DNA of 34,100 bases from Hyphomicrobiaceae bacterium (GCA_022844225.1 JALHMC010000037.1:5752-39851), one strand, 5' to 3'; positions 25,687-33,557 are shown, counted from the first letter of the stretch. Notes: generated by a model not told the origin, from the letters alone. A program made the numbers and translations.

Positions 25687-26046
25687 ATGACGTCGATTCC
25701 AATGGTCCTCGCCGGCCTCATGGGGGCGTTTGGCGTGGTGTTGGCCGCTCTCGCCGCTCATGCCCAGCCGGGTGCCAGTCTCGACAGCGCTGCTCAAATG
25801 CTGCTGTTTCATGCGCTGGCCGTAGTCGGAACCAGTGCGCTGTCGGACTCCGGACGGTTGCGGCGGAGTTTCGCGCATGTCGCGATCGCTGGATGGCTGC
25901 TCGGCGGAACTCTGTTTTCGGGCGACATCGCGATGCGCTCGTTTCTCGGGCATCGGCTGTTTCCGATGGCTGCGCCGGTGGGCGGCAGTCTCCTGATCGC
26001 GTCCTGGTTGGTGTTCGCTCTCGCCGCAGCGTTCCGGCAGCGCTGA
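25687..26046 (+). CDS. DUF423 family membrane protein
   Basis: A 119-aa hydrophobic protein with four predicted membrane helices. It fits DUF423 (YgdD-like): start MVLAGLMGAFGVVLAALAAHA, LLFHALAVVGTSAL, WLLGGTLFSGDIAMRSFLG and LFPMAAPVGGSLLIASWLVFALAA. The function of this inner-membrane family is unknown. The start has GAGGGG about 9 bases upstream, 67 bp after the zinc-ribbon gene on the same strand. The TauE gene converges on it with a 6-bp gap. Confidence 0.88.
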   Translation: MTSIPMVLAGLMGAFGVVLAALAAHAQPGASLDSAAQMLLFHALAVVGTSALSDSGRLRRSFAHVAIAGWLLGGTLFSGDIAMRSFLGHRLFPMAAPVGGSLLIASWLVFALAAAFRQR

Positions 26047-26052
26047 GAGAAC

Positions 26053-26823
26053 TCATAGCGCGGACCAAAGCGCACCCAGGCCGGCCAGGAGAAGCAGAGC
26101 GTTGAGGACCGGCGCGAAATGGCGCTCCGAAAGCCAGGGGGCGAGGCGAAAGCCGACGAATGTCCCCACCAGAACCGGCACCACGAGCGCGAGGACAGTT
26201 TCCCAGCCGGCACGGTCCAAGGCGCCCATCGCGACATGAGCCGCCAGCACGGCCACATAGCAGGTGGCAAAAAACATGATCGACAGCGATCGAGCAGGTG
26301 CAGGCGGCAGCGGATGGCGCAACAGATGCACCATCAGCGGCGGGCCCGGCATGACGAGCAATGCGGTGAGGGCGCCCGAGAGCGCACCCGTGATGCCGAG
26401 AGCCAGGCCGGATCGTTGTCCTGCGGCTTCAGTGGCAGCACTATCAGGGCCTGGGATCGGCCAGAATCGGCGCCATGCCAGAAGGGCGGCCACGCAAAGA
26501 ATGATCCCGCCGATAGCGAGCTTCATGATGCGCACGTCGATCGCGTGGAACAATAAGAGGCCCAGCGGGCAACCAGCCAGCGCGCCGAGACCAAGGCCTC
26601 GGAATTGGGACCATGGCACGCCGGCTGAGGTGCGCGGCACCAGCACGACGCACTGAACGACGTGCAAGGCCACGAGAATCGGCACCGCCGACGTCGAGTT
26701 GAGGACGGCAAGGAACACGGGCGCCGCGAGGATCGCGAAGCCGAACCCGGTAGCGGCTTGCACGGCTGAGCCCGCGGCAACCGCCGTCGTCAGGATGATC
26801 CAGTCGGCCATATCGGGGGCCAC
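26053..26823 (-). CDS. Sulfite exporter TauE/SafE family permease
   Basis: A 256-aa membrane protein with about eight hydrophobic helices in two related halves, each opening with a conserved element: AAGSAVQAATGFGFAILAAPVFLAV near the N-terminus and LALGITGALSGALTALLVMPGPPLMVHLL in the second half. This is the TauE/SafE pattern; members move sulfite, sulfoacetate or other small organosulfur or carboxylic anions. The longest reading starts at a GTG (26823) with a GAGG site 7 bases before it, 9 bp after the DUF486 stop; an ATG at 26811 is the alternative. No sulfonate-degradation enzyme is adjacent, so the substrate is open. Confidence 0.88.
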   Translation of the reverse strand: MAPDMADWIILTTAVAAGSAVQAATGFGFAILAAPVFLAVLNSTSAVPILVALHVVQCVVLVPRTSAGVPWSQFRGLGLGALAGCPLGLLLFHAIDVRIMKLAIGGIILCVAALLAWRRFWPIPGPDSAATEAAGQRSGLALGITGALSGALTALLVMPGPPLMVHLLRHPLPPAPARSLSIMFFATCYVAVLAAHVAMGALDRAGWETVLALVVPVLVGTFVGFRLAPWLSERHFAPVLNALLLLAGLGALWSAL

Positions 26824-26832
26824 GGGCGCGCC

Positions 26833-27189
26833 TCAGCGTGAGAGGAAGATGACCGCTACGCCGGCGAAGATCAGCGAGAAGCCAATGGCGTGGCTCCAGC
26901 CGAGTGGCTCCTTCAAAACGAATGTCGAGAAGCCGGCGAAGACGAGCAGCGTGATCACCTCCTGGATCGTCTTCAGCTCCGCTGCCGAATAGACGGCATG
27001 ACCGTAACGATTGGCCGGGACCGCCAGGCAATACTCGAACAGCGCGATGCCCCAGGAAACGAGCACCACCACGAACAGCGGATACTCCTTGAAGCGCAAA
27101 TGGCCATACCAGGCGAGCGTCATGAACACGTTCGAGGCCGTCAACAAAAGGATCGGCGTGACGTAGACTGAGAGACTGGAGAGCGTCAT
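26833..27189 (-). CDS. DUF486 (DMT-like) small membrane protein
   Basis: A 118-aa, four-helix membrane protein of the DUF486 family, related to the drug/metabolite transporter superfamily. Diagnostic stretches are NVFMTLAWYGHLRFKEYPLFVV, WGIALFEYCLAVPANRYGHAVYSAAELKTIQEVITLLVFAGFSTFVLKEPLGW (split over helices two and three) and a last hydrophobic helix ending FLSR. The ATG at 27189 is taken because GGGA lies 6 bases before it; an upstream in-frame ATG at 27201 lacks such a site. It probably forms a short operon with the TauE/SafE gene that follows. Function unknown. Confidence 0.86.
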   Translation of the reverse strand: MTLSSLSVYVTPILLLTASNVFMTLAWYGHLRFKEYPLFVVVLVSWGIALFEYCLAVPANRYGHAVYSAAELKTIQEVITLLVFAGFSTFVLKEPLGWSHAIGFSLIFAGVAVIFLSR

Positions 27190-27363
27190 CGTGAGTCCCA
27201 TGAGCTAGAGACGTGGCGCGAGTGCGCTGCTCGTAGGACAATCCGTGCGCCGGGTCGCGACGATTCTGGAGCGACAGCCCCATCCACATCTCCGCGTCTC
27301 GCCCGCGCTCGCCTCGGTCGGTTGCGATTGCGTTACCGGGCGCGAGTCGCTAATCGGCCTCCC

Positions 27364-28281
27364 ATGCGCCGCATTCACGCCGATCTCCTGCTCCTGCTCG
27401 CTGCCGCCATCTGGGGCTTCGCGTTCCTGTTTCAAAAGTCGGCGATGGCCCATCTCGGGCCGGTCGCGTTCGTCGCCGCTCGCGCCGTCGTCGCAAGTCT
27501 CGCGTTGTTGCCGCTGGCGCTCATCGAGATGCGCGATCGCCGCGTCCCATGGGCGTCGATCTGGCCGGCAGCTGCGACGGCCGGTGCCGCATTCTTCACG
27601 GGCGCCGTCCTGCAGCAGTGGGGCCTCGTCACGGCGAGTGTCACCAACACCGGCTTCCTGACGGCGCTTTACGTCGTGGTGACGCCGTTCATCGCCTGGG
27701 GCTTGCTCGGACGCCGCCCGCCCGTCGTCGTTTGGGTCGCCGTTGTGCTGTCGTTCTGCGGCACGTGGTTGCTCGGCGGCGGCTCGCTTGCCTCGTTCTC
27801 GTCCGGCGACGCGCTCGTGGCCATCTCGGCCGTCTTCTGGGCACTGCACGTCGTGCTCGTCGGACGCGCGGGAGCGCTCGGCCGGCCCGTGGCGTTCACG
27901 ATGCTGCAATTCGTCGTCGTCGCCGCGTGCGGCCTGGCGCTGGCGCCTGTGGTCGAGACCATCTCCCTCGACAAACTCGCCGACGCCTGGGTCGAGATCG
28001 CCTACGTCGGCCTCCTCTCCAGCGCGCTGACGTTCACGCTGTTTTCGATCGCGCTCCGCTACACCGAGCCCAGCCAGGCCACCATCATCGTCTCGACCGA
28101 GACCTTGTTCGCCGCCTTTGGAGCGTGGCTCATTCTCGGCGAGCGCCTGCCTCTCATCGCTTGGGCCGGCGCCGGCCTGATCCTGTTCGCAACGCTGCTC
28201 GTGCAACTCGCGCCGCGTCGGACTCGGCCCACCGAAAAAGCGGTGGCCGCCGAACCCGCGCGCGAGACGCCTCGCCGCTGA
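27364..28281 (+). CDS. EamA-domain DMT-family transporter
   Basis: A 305-aa inner-membrane protein with ten predicted helices in two EamA repeats. The first repeat starts DLLLLLAAAIWGFAFLFQKSAM and the second near SGDALVAISAVFWALHVVLVGRAG; ALRYTEPSQATIIVSTETLFAAFGAWLILGERLPLIAWAGAGLIL is the typical end of the second repeat. Such proteins export amino acids or other metabolites. The Arg/Pro-rich tail is cytoplasmic. The ATG at 27364 is chosen because the upstream in-frame segment is Arg-rich and non-conserved. It is convergent with the M20 gene and not obviously part of an operon. Confidence 0.91.
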   Translation: MRRIHADLLLLLAAAIWGFAFLFQKSAMAHLGPVAFVAARAVVASLALLPLALIEMRDRRVPWASIWPAAATAGAAFFTGAVLQQWGLVTASVTNTGFLTALYVVVTPFIAWGLLGRRPPVVVWVAVVLSFCGTWLLGGGSLASFSSGDALVAISAVFWALHVVLVGRAGALGRPVAFTMLQFVVVAACGLALAPVVETISLDKLADAWVEIAYVGLLSSALTFTLFSIALRYTEPSQATIIVSTETLFAAFGAWLILGERLPLIAWAGAGLILFATLLVQLAPRRTRPTEKAVAAEPARETPRR

Positions 28282-28324
28282 AGGCCCGCCGCGGCGGTCT
28301 GGCACTCGCTCGGCCCCTCGTGCC

Positions 28325-29758
28325 TCAGCCCTTCGGCGGCTGCGTGATCGGCGGCGAGACGTCATCGGGAATCGGGCACTGGTACGGACGCCCGCCCGTC
28401 CGCTTCTTGTGATCGGCCTTTGCCGCGGCGATCAGATCCGGGCTGCGCAGCGCCTCCATCGCCGTTCCGGCCATCACCTTGGCCGCATGCACCATGCCCT
28501 TGTGCGCCGCCGGCACGATGCCCTGCGAGGTGATCTGCCACGAATGCCCTGGCGTCCCGATGGCATGCGTCGCGATCCGCGCCTGCACCGTCGGCACCTT
28601 CCACGACACGTCACCCACGTCCGTCGATCCGATCATCGGCTCGCCGCGCTGGTCGATCGGCAGCACGTAGTCGCACAGCGGCTCTGGCCTCGGCTCGATG
28701 CCGACCTTGCGATAGGCCGATGCGATGTCCTCCGGCCCGAGAGTCGCCTGGATCTTGGCCGCGAACTCGTGGTCCGCCTTGTCGAAGCCCGGACCGCCGA
28801 CCCGGTCGAACACGCGCTGCATCGCGTTCGAGAGCGGCGTGTTGTAGAGCAGGTTCGAGACCGCCGAGACCACCTGCATCTCGACCTTGGTCTCGGTCAT
28901 CATCGCGGCGCCCTCGGCGACCGCCTTGACGCGCGGCACCAGCGCATTCAGCGCCACCAGATCGCGCGCACGAATGGCGTACCGCACCTTGGCGCGGGCC
29001 TGCACCACGTTCGGCGCGACGCCGCCCGTATCGAGAATGGCGTGGTGAATGCGGCTGTCTTGCGGGATGTGCTCGCGCAGATACTGCACGCCGACGCTCA
29101 TCAGTTCGACCGCATCGAGCGCGCTACGCCCGAGATGCGGCGACGCCGACGCGTGCGAGGCGCGCCCGTGGAACGTGAAATCGATGCGCATGTTGGCGAG
29201 GCTCAAGGCATCGTCGACGCGATTGAACGCCGCCGGATGCCACGAAATGGCGACGTCCACATCGTCGAAGGCGCCCGCGCGCACCATGAAGCCCTTGGCC
29301 GCGCCACCCTCCTCGGCCGGACAGCCGTAGTAGCGAACGCGCCCCTTGAGGCCGTGCTCGGCGAGCAGGTCCTTGACCGCCGTGGCGGCGAGCAGCGCGG
29401 CCGAGCCCAGCATGTTGTGCCCGCAGCCGTGGCCGTGTCCGCCGTTCTCGAGCGGCTTCGGCTCGGCGAGACCGCCCACCTGGGAGAGGCCCGGCAGCGC
29501 GTCGTACTCGCCGAGGATGGCGATCACCGGCCCCTCGTCGCCCGCCTCGCCCATGATGGCTGTCGGGATGCCGGCCACGTTCTCGGTGATGCGGAAGCCC
29601 TCGGCCTTCAGCATGGCGAGGTGCTCGGCGGTCGATTTGTGCTCCGTATAGGCGATCTCGGGCGTCGCCCAGACCCGGTCGGAAAGCCCCTGGAACGGCT
29701 CACGCTTGGCCTCGACATAGGACCAGATCGGATCGGTGTTCGGGGTGGGTGACGACAT
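28325..29758 (-). CDS. M20-family amidohydrolase, AbgB-like (p-aminobenzoyl-glutamate hydrolase-type)
   Basis: A 477-aa zinc-dependent M20 hydrolase. Metal-site and catalytic elements: ILGEYDALPGL (81-91), NGGHGHGCGHNMLGSAAL (105-122), PAEEGGAAKG (147-156), ISWHPAAFNRVDD, and the dimerisation domain HGRASHASASPHLGRSALDAVELM. The C-terminal STDVGDVSWKVPTVQARIATHAIGTPGHSWQ matches the AbgB subgroup, which cleaves p-aminobenzoyl-glutamate or similar amidated substrates; the exact substrate here is unproven. There is no signal peptide, so it is cytoplasmic. The ATG at 29758 follows GGACGC; a GTG directly before it is the other option. The region upstream is the repeat-rich gap. Confidence 0.92.
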   Translation of the reverse strand: MSSPTPNTDPIWSYVEAKREPFQGLSDRVWATPEIAYTEHKSTAEHLAMLKAEGFRITENVAGIPTAIMGEAGDEGPVIAILGEYDALPGLSQVGGLAEPKPLENGGHGHGCGHNMLGSAALLAATAVKDLLAEHGLKGRVRYYGCPAEEGGAAKGFMVRAGAFDDVDVAISWHPAAFNRVDDALSLANMRIDFTFHGRASHASASPHLGRSALDAVELMSVGVQYLREHIPQDSRIHHAILDTGGVAPNVVQARAKVRYAIRARDLVALNALVPRVKAVAEGAAMMTETKVEMQVVSAVSNLLYNTPLSNAMQRVFDRVGGPGFDKADHEFAAKIQATLGPEDIASAYRKVGIEPRPEPLCDYVLPIDQRGEPMIGSTDVGDVSWKVPTVQARIATHAIGTPGHSWQITSQGIVPAAHKGMVHAAKVMAGTAMEALRSPDLIAAAKADHKKRTGGRPYQCPIPDDVSPPITQPPKG

Positions 29759-29861
29759 CACTGCGTCCTCGGCTGTTTGGGCTCTCTCTGCCGACGAAAC
29801 TACCGCAACACTACGGATGAGGCGAGCGCTGGCCAGCAGTGTGCGCGCGCGGCTCGCTCTG

Positions 29862-29949
29862 TGTCATCCCGGGCCTTGTGCCCGGGACCCATCCCTCCAC
29901 GAGTCCGGGCCGTCGCGATCCCGCCCCACCCACGCCTCCGCACCCGGCC
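29862..29949. repeat. Direct repeat copy 1 (88 bp) with CCCGGG hairpin
   Basis: It is nearly identical to 29967-30054, offset by exactly 105 bp; I count three mismatches by eye. Each copy begins with TGTCATCCCGGGCC and contains the palindrome CCCGGG-CCTTGTG-CCCGGG, the form of widespread REP-like elements in alphaproteobacterial intergenic DNA, followed by ACCCATCCCTCCACGAGTCC and a GC-rich tail. Confidence 0.9.
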
Positions 29950-29966
29950 ATTCCCACACCCCCAGA

Positions 29967-30054
29967 TGTCATCCCGGGCCTTGTGCCCGGGACCCATTCC
30001 TCCACGAGTCCGAACCGTCGCGATCCCGCCCCACCCACGCCTCCGCACCCGGCC
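29967..30054. repeat. Direct repeat copy 2 (88 bp) with CCCGGG hairpin
   Basis: Second copy of the 29862-29949 unit. Differences are a T for C in ACCCATTCCTCC and AA for GG in GTCCGAACCG. The 17 bp between copies are unrelated. The pair looks like a tandem duplication of a REP-like element plus its flank. Confidence 0.9.
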
Positions 30055-30404
30055 GCGCACCGCGCCCCGGTCGATCGACAACTGCACGGGGGGAGGACGC
30101 CGTCCGGCCACCGCTTTTGATTTTGTGAGGCAGCCTCGCGGCGCCCTCCGATGATATTTTCGCGTTCGCAGGAGCGAGCCGTGGGGGTTTCCCCGACCCA
30201 TCATCACTGCCAACGCCTGACGTACGTAGTGGCGATCACCGCTCCAGAGGTCAGATACCGCCTCCTGCCCTCGCCCTCGGCACGCCTCGCGAAAACGACC
30301 CGCGCGAACAGGAAGCGGCGAGAATACGCGAGGCGGGAGGGGCGGGGATAACTTTGGCAACGCCTTGAGCGCCCCCGCCCCGCCATTGCTCACCCACCAC
30401 CACC

Positions 30405-30435
30405 CGTCATCCCCGCGAAGGCGGGGATCCACGTC
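30405..30435. repeat. REP-like palindromic element (ATCCCCGC-GAAG-GCGGGGAT)
   Basis: Eight-base arms at 30409-30416 and 30421-30428 enclose GAAG, flanked by CGTC and CCACGTC. This is the familiar GTCATCCCCGCGAAGGCGGG type of dispersed intergenic repeat found in many proteobacteria. It could form a stable hairpin downstream of the caspase-like gene. Confidence 0.85.
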
Positions 30436-30481
30436 GGCATGAGAGCGTATCGCCCCCGCCGTAGGTGCCCGCGAGAGTTCA

Positions 30482-30500
30482 CCCCGGACATGATTCGGGG
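30482..30500. repeat. Short palindromic element (CCCCG-N9-CGGGG)
   Basis: CCCCGGACATGATTCGGGG, followed by CGAGCATGAC, resembles the CCCCGGAC...GGGG class of dispersed repeats that occur with the other REP-like elements. The arms are only 5 bp; the call rests on similarity to the known repeat form and on proximity to the other elements. Confidence 0.6.
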
Positions 30501-30668
30501 CGAGCATGACGATGGAGATGCGGAGTTAGCTGCCGTCGCCGGCGCGCGTCGTGCAGCTCAAAGAATGCAGTTCGATCGTGATCGCTCGCCCTCCGGCAAG
30601 AGGCACCGGAGCCGCGACGGCACCGACCGTCGGCCGCCCAGGCGTGAAATCGGATTGCCCCAGTCGAC

Positions 30669-32645
30669 CTACGCAATCGTAATTTCAGTCTCCGGCAGGA
30701 GAGGAATGTCAGGAACGATAAAAAGCGGCAGTCGGTCAGGCATGATGAGCGAGAGCGCTAATGCGCTAAGTTCCACTTCTCGGTCTTTTGCCGGCAATGT
30801 AGCCTGCACCAAGCCCAGAACATAATCCCGCCAAGTGCGGCGCACGTCGTTGACGGACCAGACGCGGTGGCCAAGTCGTGATACAACATTGCGGCCTGTT
30901 TGCATCGCTTCCTGCCAAAATTCGCTGTATGAATCCGGTACGTAGAAAGAGAAGTGCGTGTGGTCGAGCTGAATAAGCGAAAAATCAATTTCCTCGTCTA
31001 GGTTGAACATGCCTGCACCCAGCAAGATGACCGAGAACAACTCTGATGGGCTATGGAGAAATGGAGCTGTGCACTCTGGTGGCTGCGCGATGCGCAGGAT
31101 GAGGTATTCAAATATATCAGCCGGGGGTGGATCATTCGACAGAACCCGGCCTAGGTTTTCATTGAAGTTCAAGTACAGCCGTCCAACGACCTCTTCCGCC
31201 TGCTCACTCCAGCCCGCTGCTTTTGAGGCGACAAGAAACGTGAGGAAGTGAGGCGCTTGGTCTTCGCCAACTGTGACAATGGAATTGCCATAAATTTTGA
31301 GAATCTTCGCGGTAAGCTCCTTCAAGTTCAGCGCTGCATTCGACTTGAATCCATACGACTGCTCGCTCAGTGACAAGAAGCCGATCCAGCCCAGAACTTG
31401 AGCAACGCGAAGGGGAAGGTAGTAAAGGTCAGCATGTCCACCGCGTCGCGAGAGTAGAGCGTAACGATGCGCATCAATGGCTTGGCTAAGTTCCTTTAAT
31501 GCGGCTCCTGCGCCTGTCACGACGGCATCGACTTGCATGCCAATTGCTGCTCTGATGTTGTCATCCTTGCTGATGTGAGGCAGTAGCGCGCGTATCATTG
31601 CGGCGCGGACTTGAACTTCGGAAAATGTGTCGGAGTTTGTAGCCACTCCCGCAGCAAAGCTGCGAGCGATGGACTCAGCCGACGAGGGGATCGCAGGAAG
31701 GTCGATCAACATCCTGTCGACGAGACGCTCAAAGAGGGAATGAAGATCTTCAAATTTGAAGCGCGGGAGATCGAGGAAGCTGCGCCAGATCTCAGCTGCC
31801 AGCGCGGGGTCGATCAAGTTGTTGGATTGATGGAATCGCAGAGTGCCGAAATCAGTACTGTGCGTCTGACCGTTTGCTGTGAAAGCCGGATTACGGCAAA
31901 AGGTGTCAGCGCCCGTGAGATTGAGGTCCCAGAAATTTGGGCCTTGTTGCCCGAGATCAATTGATCCGTCATTAGGCAGCTTGCGGACAATGTCTCCCAA
32001 GCCGAGGAATGGTGCGGTGTCGTTGACCAACAATGAACCGTTCAGAGCTAGCAGTAGCTTCTGGGTGAAAAGCCCGCCGCCTGCGTCTTCAATAGCAGGC
32101 TCTGCTATGTTGGCCGACGCCATGACGGATATGCCAAAGGCAGGAGACTGCGCAATAATCTCCGGCCGAAGCACCGCTGTAAGGTCTAGGGCGCCACCAC
32201 CGCTGTTGCATGCATCAAAAATCAAATAGGCTTGTCGCGGCTTCAGTTCGCAAACGGCCCGTAGAATGGTTGTAATATTGATACCTGTCACAGAGATCGC
32301 ATCGACGGATGCGTCGCAAGGGCACAAGTAGAAGGACCCGTCCCGAAGCGTGCCGTGACCGGCAAAGTAGAAGGTAAAGACATCAGCTCCTTTGTGCTGC
32401 TTAAGGATGCCGAGGATGGAGGATTCAATGTCGGCCCTGTTGGGTGACAACAGCAGAGCCGAGTGTTCTGGGTCGTAGATCGATGCCGAGCCGGTGGTGA
32501 GGGCATCAAAGATTGATTTGGCATCTTGCTCCGCTGATCCCAACGGGTCAACGTGCTGGTAAGCGTTGCAGCCGATCGACAAGAGCACACAACGGGCGGC
32601 ACCCGCACTAGCGGAACTTGTAGCGGGTGATGCGACGGGCCTCAT
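30669..32645 (-). CDS. Caspase-family (peptidase C14) protein with long uncharacterised C-terminal region
   Basis: A 658-aa protein whose first 240 residues are a caspase/metacaspase p20-like domain: ARCVLLSIGCNAYQHVDPLGSAEQDAKSIFDAL (18-49), catalytic His97 in TFYFAGHGTLRDG and catalytic Cys146 in AYLIFDACNSGGGALD, followed by SVMASANIAEPAIEDAGGGLFTQKLL. The His-Cys dyad is intact, so it should be an active cysteine protease. Residues about 270-658 are mainly helical, with no domain I recognise. There is no signal peptide or membrane segment. The ATG at 32645 overlaps the end of the upstream gene by 38 bp, so the two are translationally coupled. Base composition is clearly lower in GC than the neighbours, suggesting transfer. 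Bacterial caspases are often effectors or regulators in antiphage or cell-death systems; that role here is inference. Confidence 0.9.
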   Translation of the reverse strand: MRPVASPATSSASAGAARCVLLSIGCNAYQHVDPLGSAEQDAKSIFDALTTGSASIYDPEHSALLLSPNRADIESSILGILKQHKGADVFTFYFAGHGTLRDGSFYLCPCDASVDAISVTGINITTILRAVCELKPRQAYLIFDACNSGGGALDLTAVLRPEIIAQSPAFGISVMASANIAEPAIEDAGGGLFTQKLLLALNGSLLVNDTAPFLGLGDIVRKLPNDGSIDLGQQGPNFWDLNLTGADTFCRNPAFTANGQTHSTDFGTLRFHQSNNLIDPALAAEIWRSFLDLPRFKFEDLHSLFERLVDRMLIDLPAIPSSAESIARSFAAGVATNSDTFSEVQVRAAMIRALLPHISKDDNIRAAIGMQVDAVVTGAGAALKELSQAIDAHRYALLSRRGGHADLYYLPLRVAQVLGWIGFLSLSEQSYGFKSNAALNLKELTAKILKIYGNSIVTVGEDQAPHFLTFLVASKAAGWSEQAEEVVGRLYLNFNENLGRVLSNDPPPADIFEYLILRIAQPPECTAPFLHSPSELFSVILLGAGMFNLDEEIDFSLIQLDHTHFSFYVPDSYSEFWQEAMQTGRNVVSRLGHRVWSVNDVRRTWRDYVLGLVQATLPAKDREVELSALALSLIMPDRLPLFIVPDIPLLPETEITIA

Positions 32646-33261
32646 CTGCAATTGCCTCCAATTTCTTTTGCTCCGTTATTCGCTGGATTTCTTGATCATA
32701 GGCAGCGTCTGGATCCCTACAGTATTGCTCAATTTTTGCCGCCATTGCCGGGTGCACATGTAGTTGTGGCGCGGAAGGAACTCCCCAACGATCGACACTA
32801 AACACAATTCCCTTAATTGCTTCCATGAAGCCTGCCTTGAAATCCTTATTGGAAACGACGTTGCCGGTGCTCTCGGTCGTCTCTCGCACGGTGTCATACA
32901 TGCTGGCCATCAACTGTTTGTGCATTTCGTTCGGGATTTCGTTAAGCAGGCGGCCCAGAATCACAACTTCATGGTTCAGGATTGATTCGAATGAGATCGA
33001 CATCTCCGTGGAGTGGACAACGGTCTCGGTGGGGTCGTCGGGTCTATACGAATTGGTTGCTACCCATTGACGACCATGCTTTAGACGTTGAATGTTGGTT
33101 GAGGGAATGACGTCTTCGAGCATAACTTGCGCGCGCTTAGCGATCTGCTCCTGGATTATTTCCTCGAGCTTTCCGATCTCGCGGGCGTGCTCGAACGGCA
33201 AGCGCTGCGTTTGTCGATGTGGCTGTTGCATGTCCTGTTCGCTATCCTTTTGCTGATTCAT
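32608..33261 (-). CDS. Protein of unknown function (217 aa), first gene of the caspase cassette
   Basis: I do not recognise a family. It is a soluble, largely helical protein: a Gln-rich start, a probable amphipathic helix or coiled coil at about 23-50 (HAREIGKLEEIIQEQIAKRA), a middle domain (60-150, with STEMSISFESILNHEVVILGR and VRETTESTGNVVSNKDFKAGF), then SVDRWGVPSAPQLHVHPAMAA (155-175) and a charged C-terminal helix rich in Glu, Lys and Arg. It overlaps the caspase-like gene by 38 bp and shares its low GC, so they form one transcript and probably one system. It may sense or scaffold the protease or be its substrate. A start at 33231, preceded by CAGGAC, is the alternative. Confidence 0.85.
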   Translation of the reverse strand: MNQQKDSEQDMQQPHRQTQRLPFEHAREIGKLEEIIQEQIAKRAQVMLEDVIPSTNIQRLKHGRQWVATNSYRPDDPTETVVHSTEMSISFESILNHEVVILGRLLNEIPNEMHKQLMASMYDTVRETTESTGNVVSNKDFKAGFMEAIKGIVFSVDRWGVPSAPQLHVHPAMAAKIEQYCRDPDAAYDQEIQRITEQKKLEAIADEARRITRYKFR

Positions 33262-33333
33262 AGCACAGCGACGCCTGGAGTTCTGGGCGGTGGCTTAGCT
33301 TTTGCGCACAAATATCATGTGGGGAATGGGTCG

Positions 33334-33368
33334 ACCTCGACGCATTCTATACATCTCGCGGTCGAGGT
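33334..33368 (-). promoter_or_regulatory. Inverted repeat flanking a -10-like box upstream of the caspase cassette
   Basis: ACCTCGAC at 33334-33341 and its exact complement GTCGAGGT at 33361-33368 enclose 19 bp. On the minus strand those 19 bp contain TATAGAAT, a -10-like hexamer about 85 bp upstream of the cassette start. No good -35 is seen. The arrangement would suit an operator over a promoter, but this is a weak inference. Confidence 0.3.
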
Positions 33369-33517
33369 GAGCCGAGATCGAACCGGAAGGTGGGGTACAG
33401 CATGGACGGTCCCACATTGATCGGTGTCTACGCGATACCTCCGATACCGACCGTGCGTCCGACGTTCGATAAAAGCCCGGGCCCTCCAGCCATGCCTCGT
33501 TCTGTATAAAAACCCCA

Positions 33518-33557
33518 CACAAAAAAGGAGGGGGTTTGGGGGACACGTCCCCCAAAC
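33518..33557 (-). terminator. Probable terminator of mmsA
   Basis: Perfect 11-bp arms GTTTGGGGGAC (33534-33544) and GTCCCCCAAAC (33547-33557). On the minus strand the hairpin is followed by CCCCTCC and a run of six T. It lies about 50 bp past the mmsA stop. Two more hairpins, GGGTC-CGT-GACCC and TCGCGCC-GAA-GGCGCGA, lie between it and mmsA. Confidence 0.55.

Larger units (their letters stand above)
29759..30668. other. Gene-free, repeat-rich intergenic region (about 0.9 kb)
   Basis: I see no credible gene here. The promoter of the M20 gene must lie in its first 100 bp. The remainder holds an 88-bp direct duplication, several CCCGGG- and CCCCGC-type palindromes and a very GC/Pro/Arg-biased sequence. 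Open frames exist on both strands, but they read through the repeats and encode repeat-derived peptides such as DPRLRGDD and GMGPGHKARDD, well known as artefacts. The part from 30440 to 30668 is ordinary non-coding sequence downstream of the caspase-like gene. Confidence 0.75.

Noticed and set aside
28286..28297. CCGCCGCGGCGG palindrome between the EamA and M20 genes as a bidirectional terminator
   Set aside because: No loop of useful size and no T-run on either side; likely chance in GC-rich DNA.
29862..30054. Possible CRISPR array
   Set aside because: Only two units, 88 bp long, with one 17-bp spacer and no cas genes; it matches REP-like elements instead.
29800..30507. 235-codon minus-strand frame in the repeat region
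   Set aside because: It reads through the REP-like duplication and yields repeated peptides (GMGPGHKARDD twice, DPRLRGDD), a known artefact of such repeats; no ribosome-binding site or domain.
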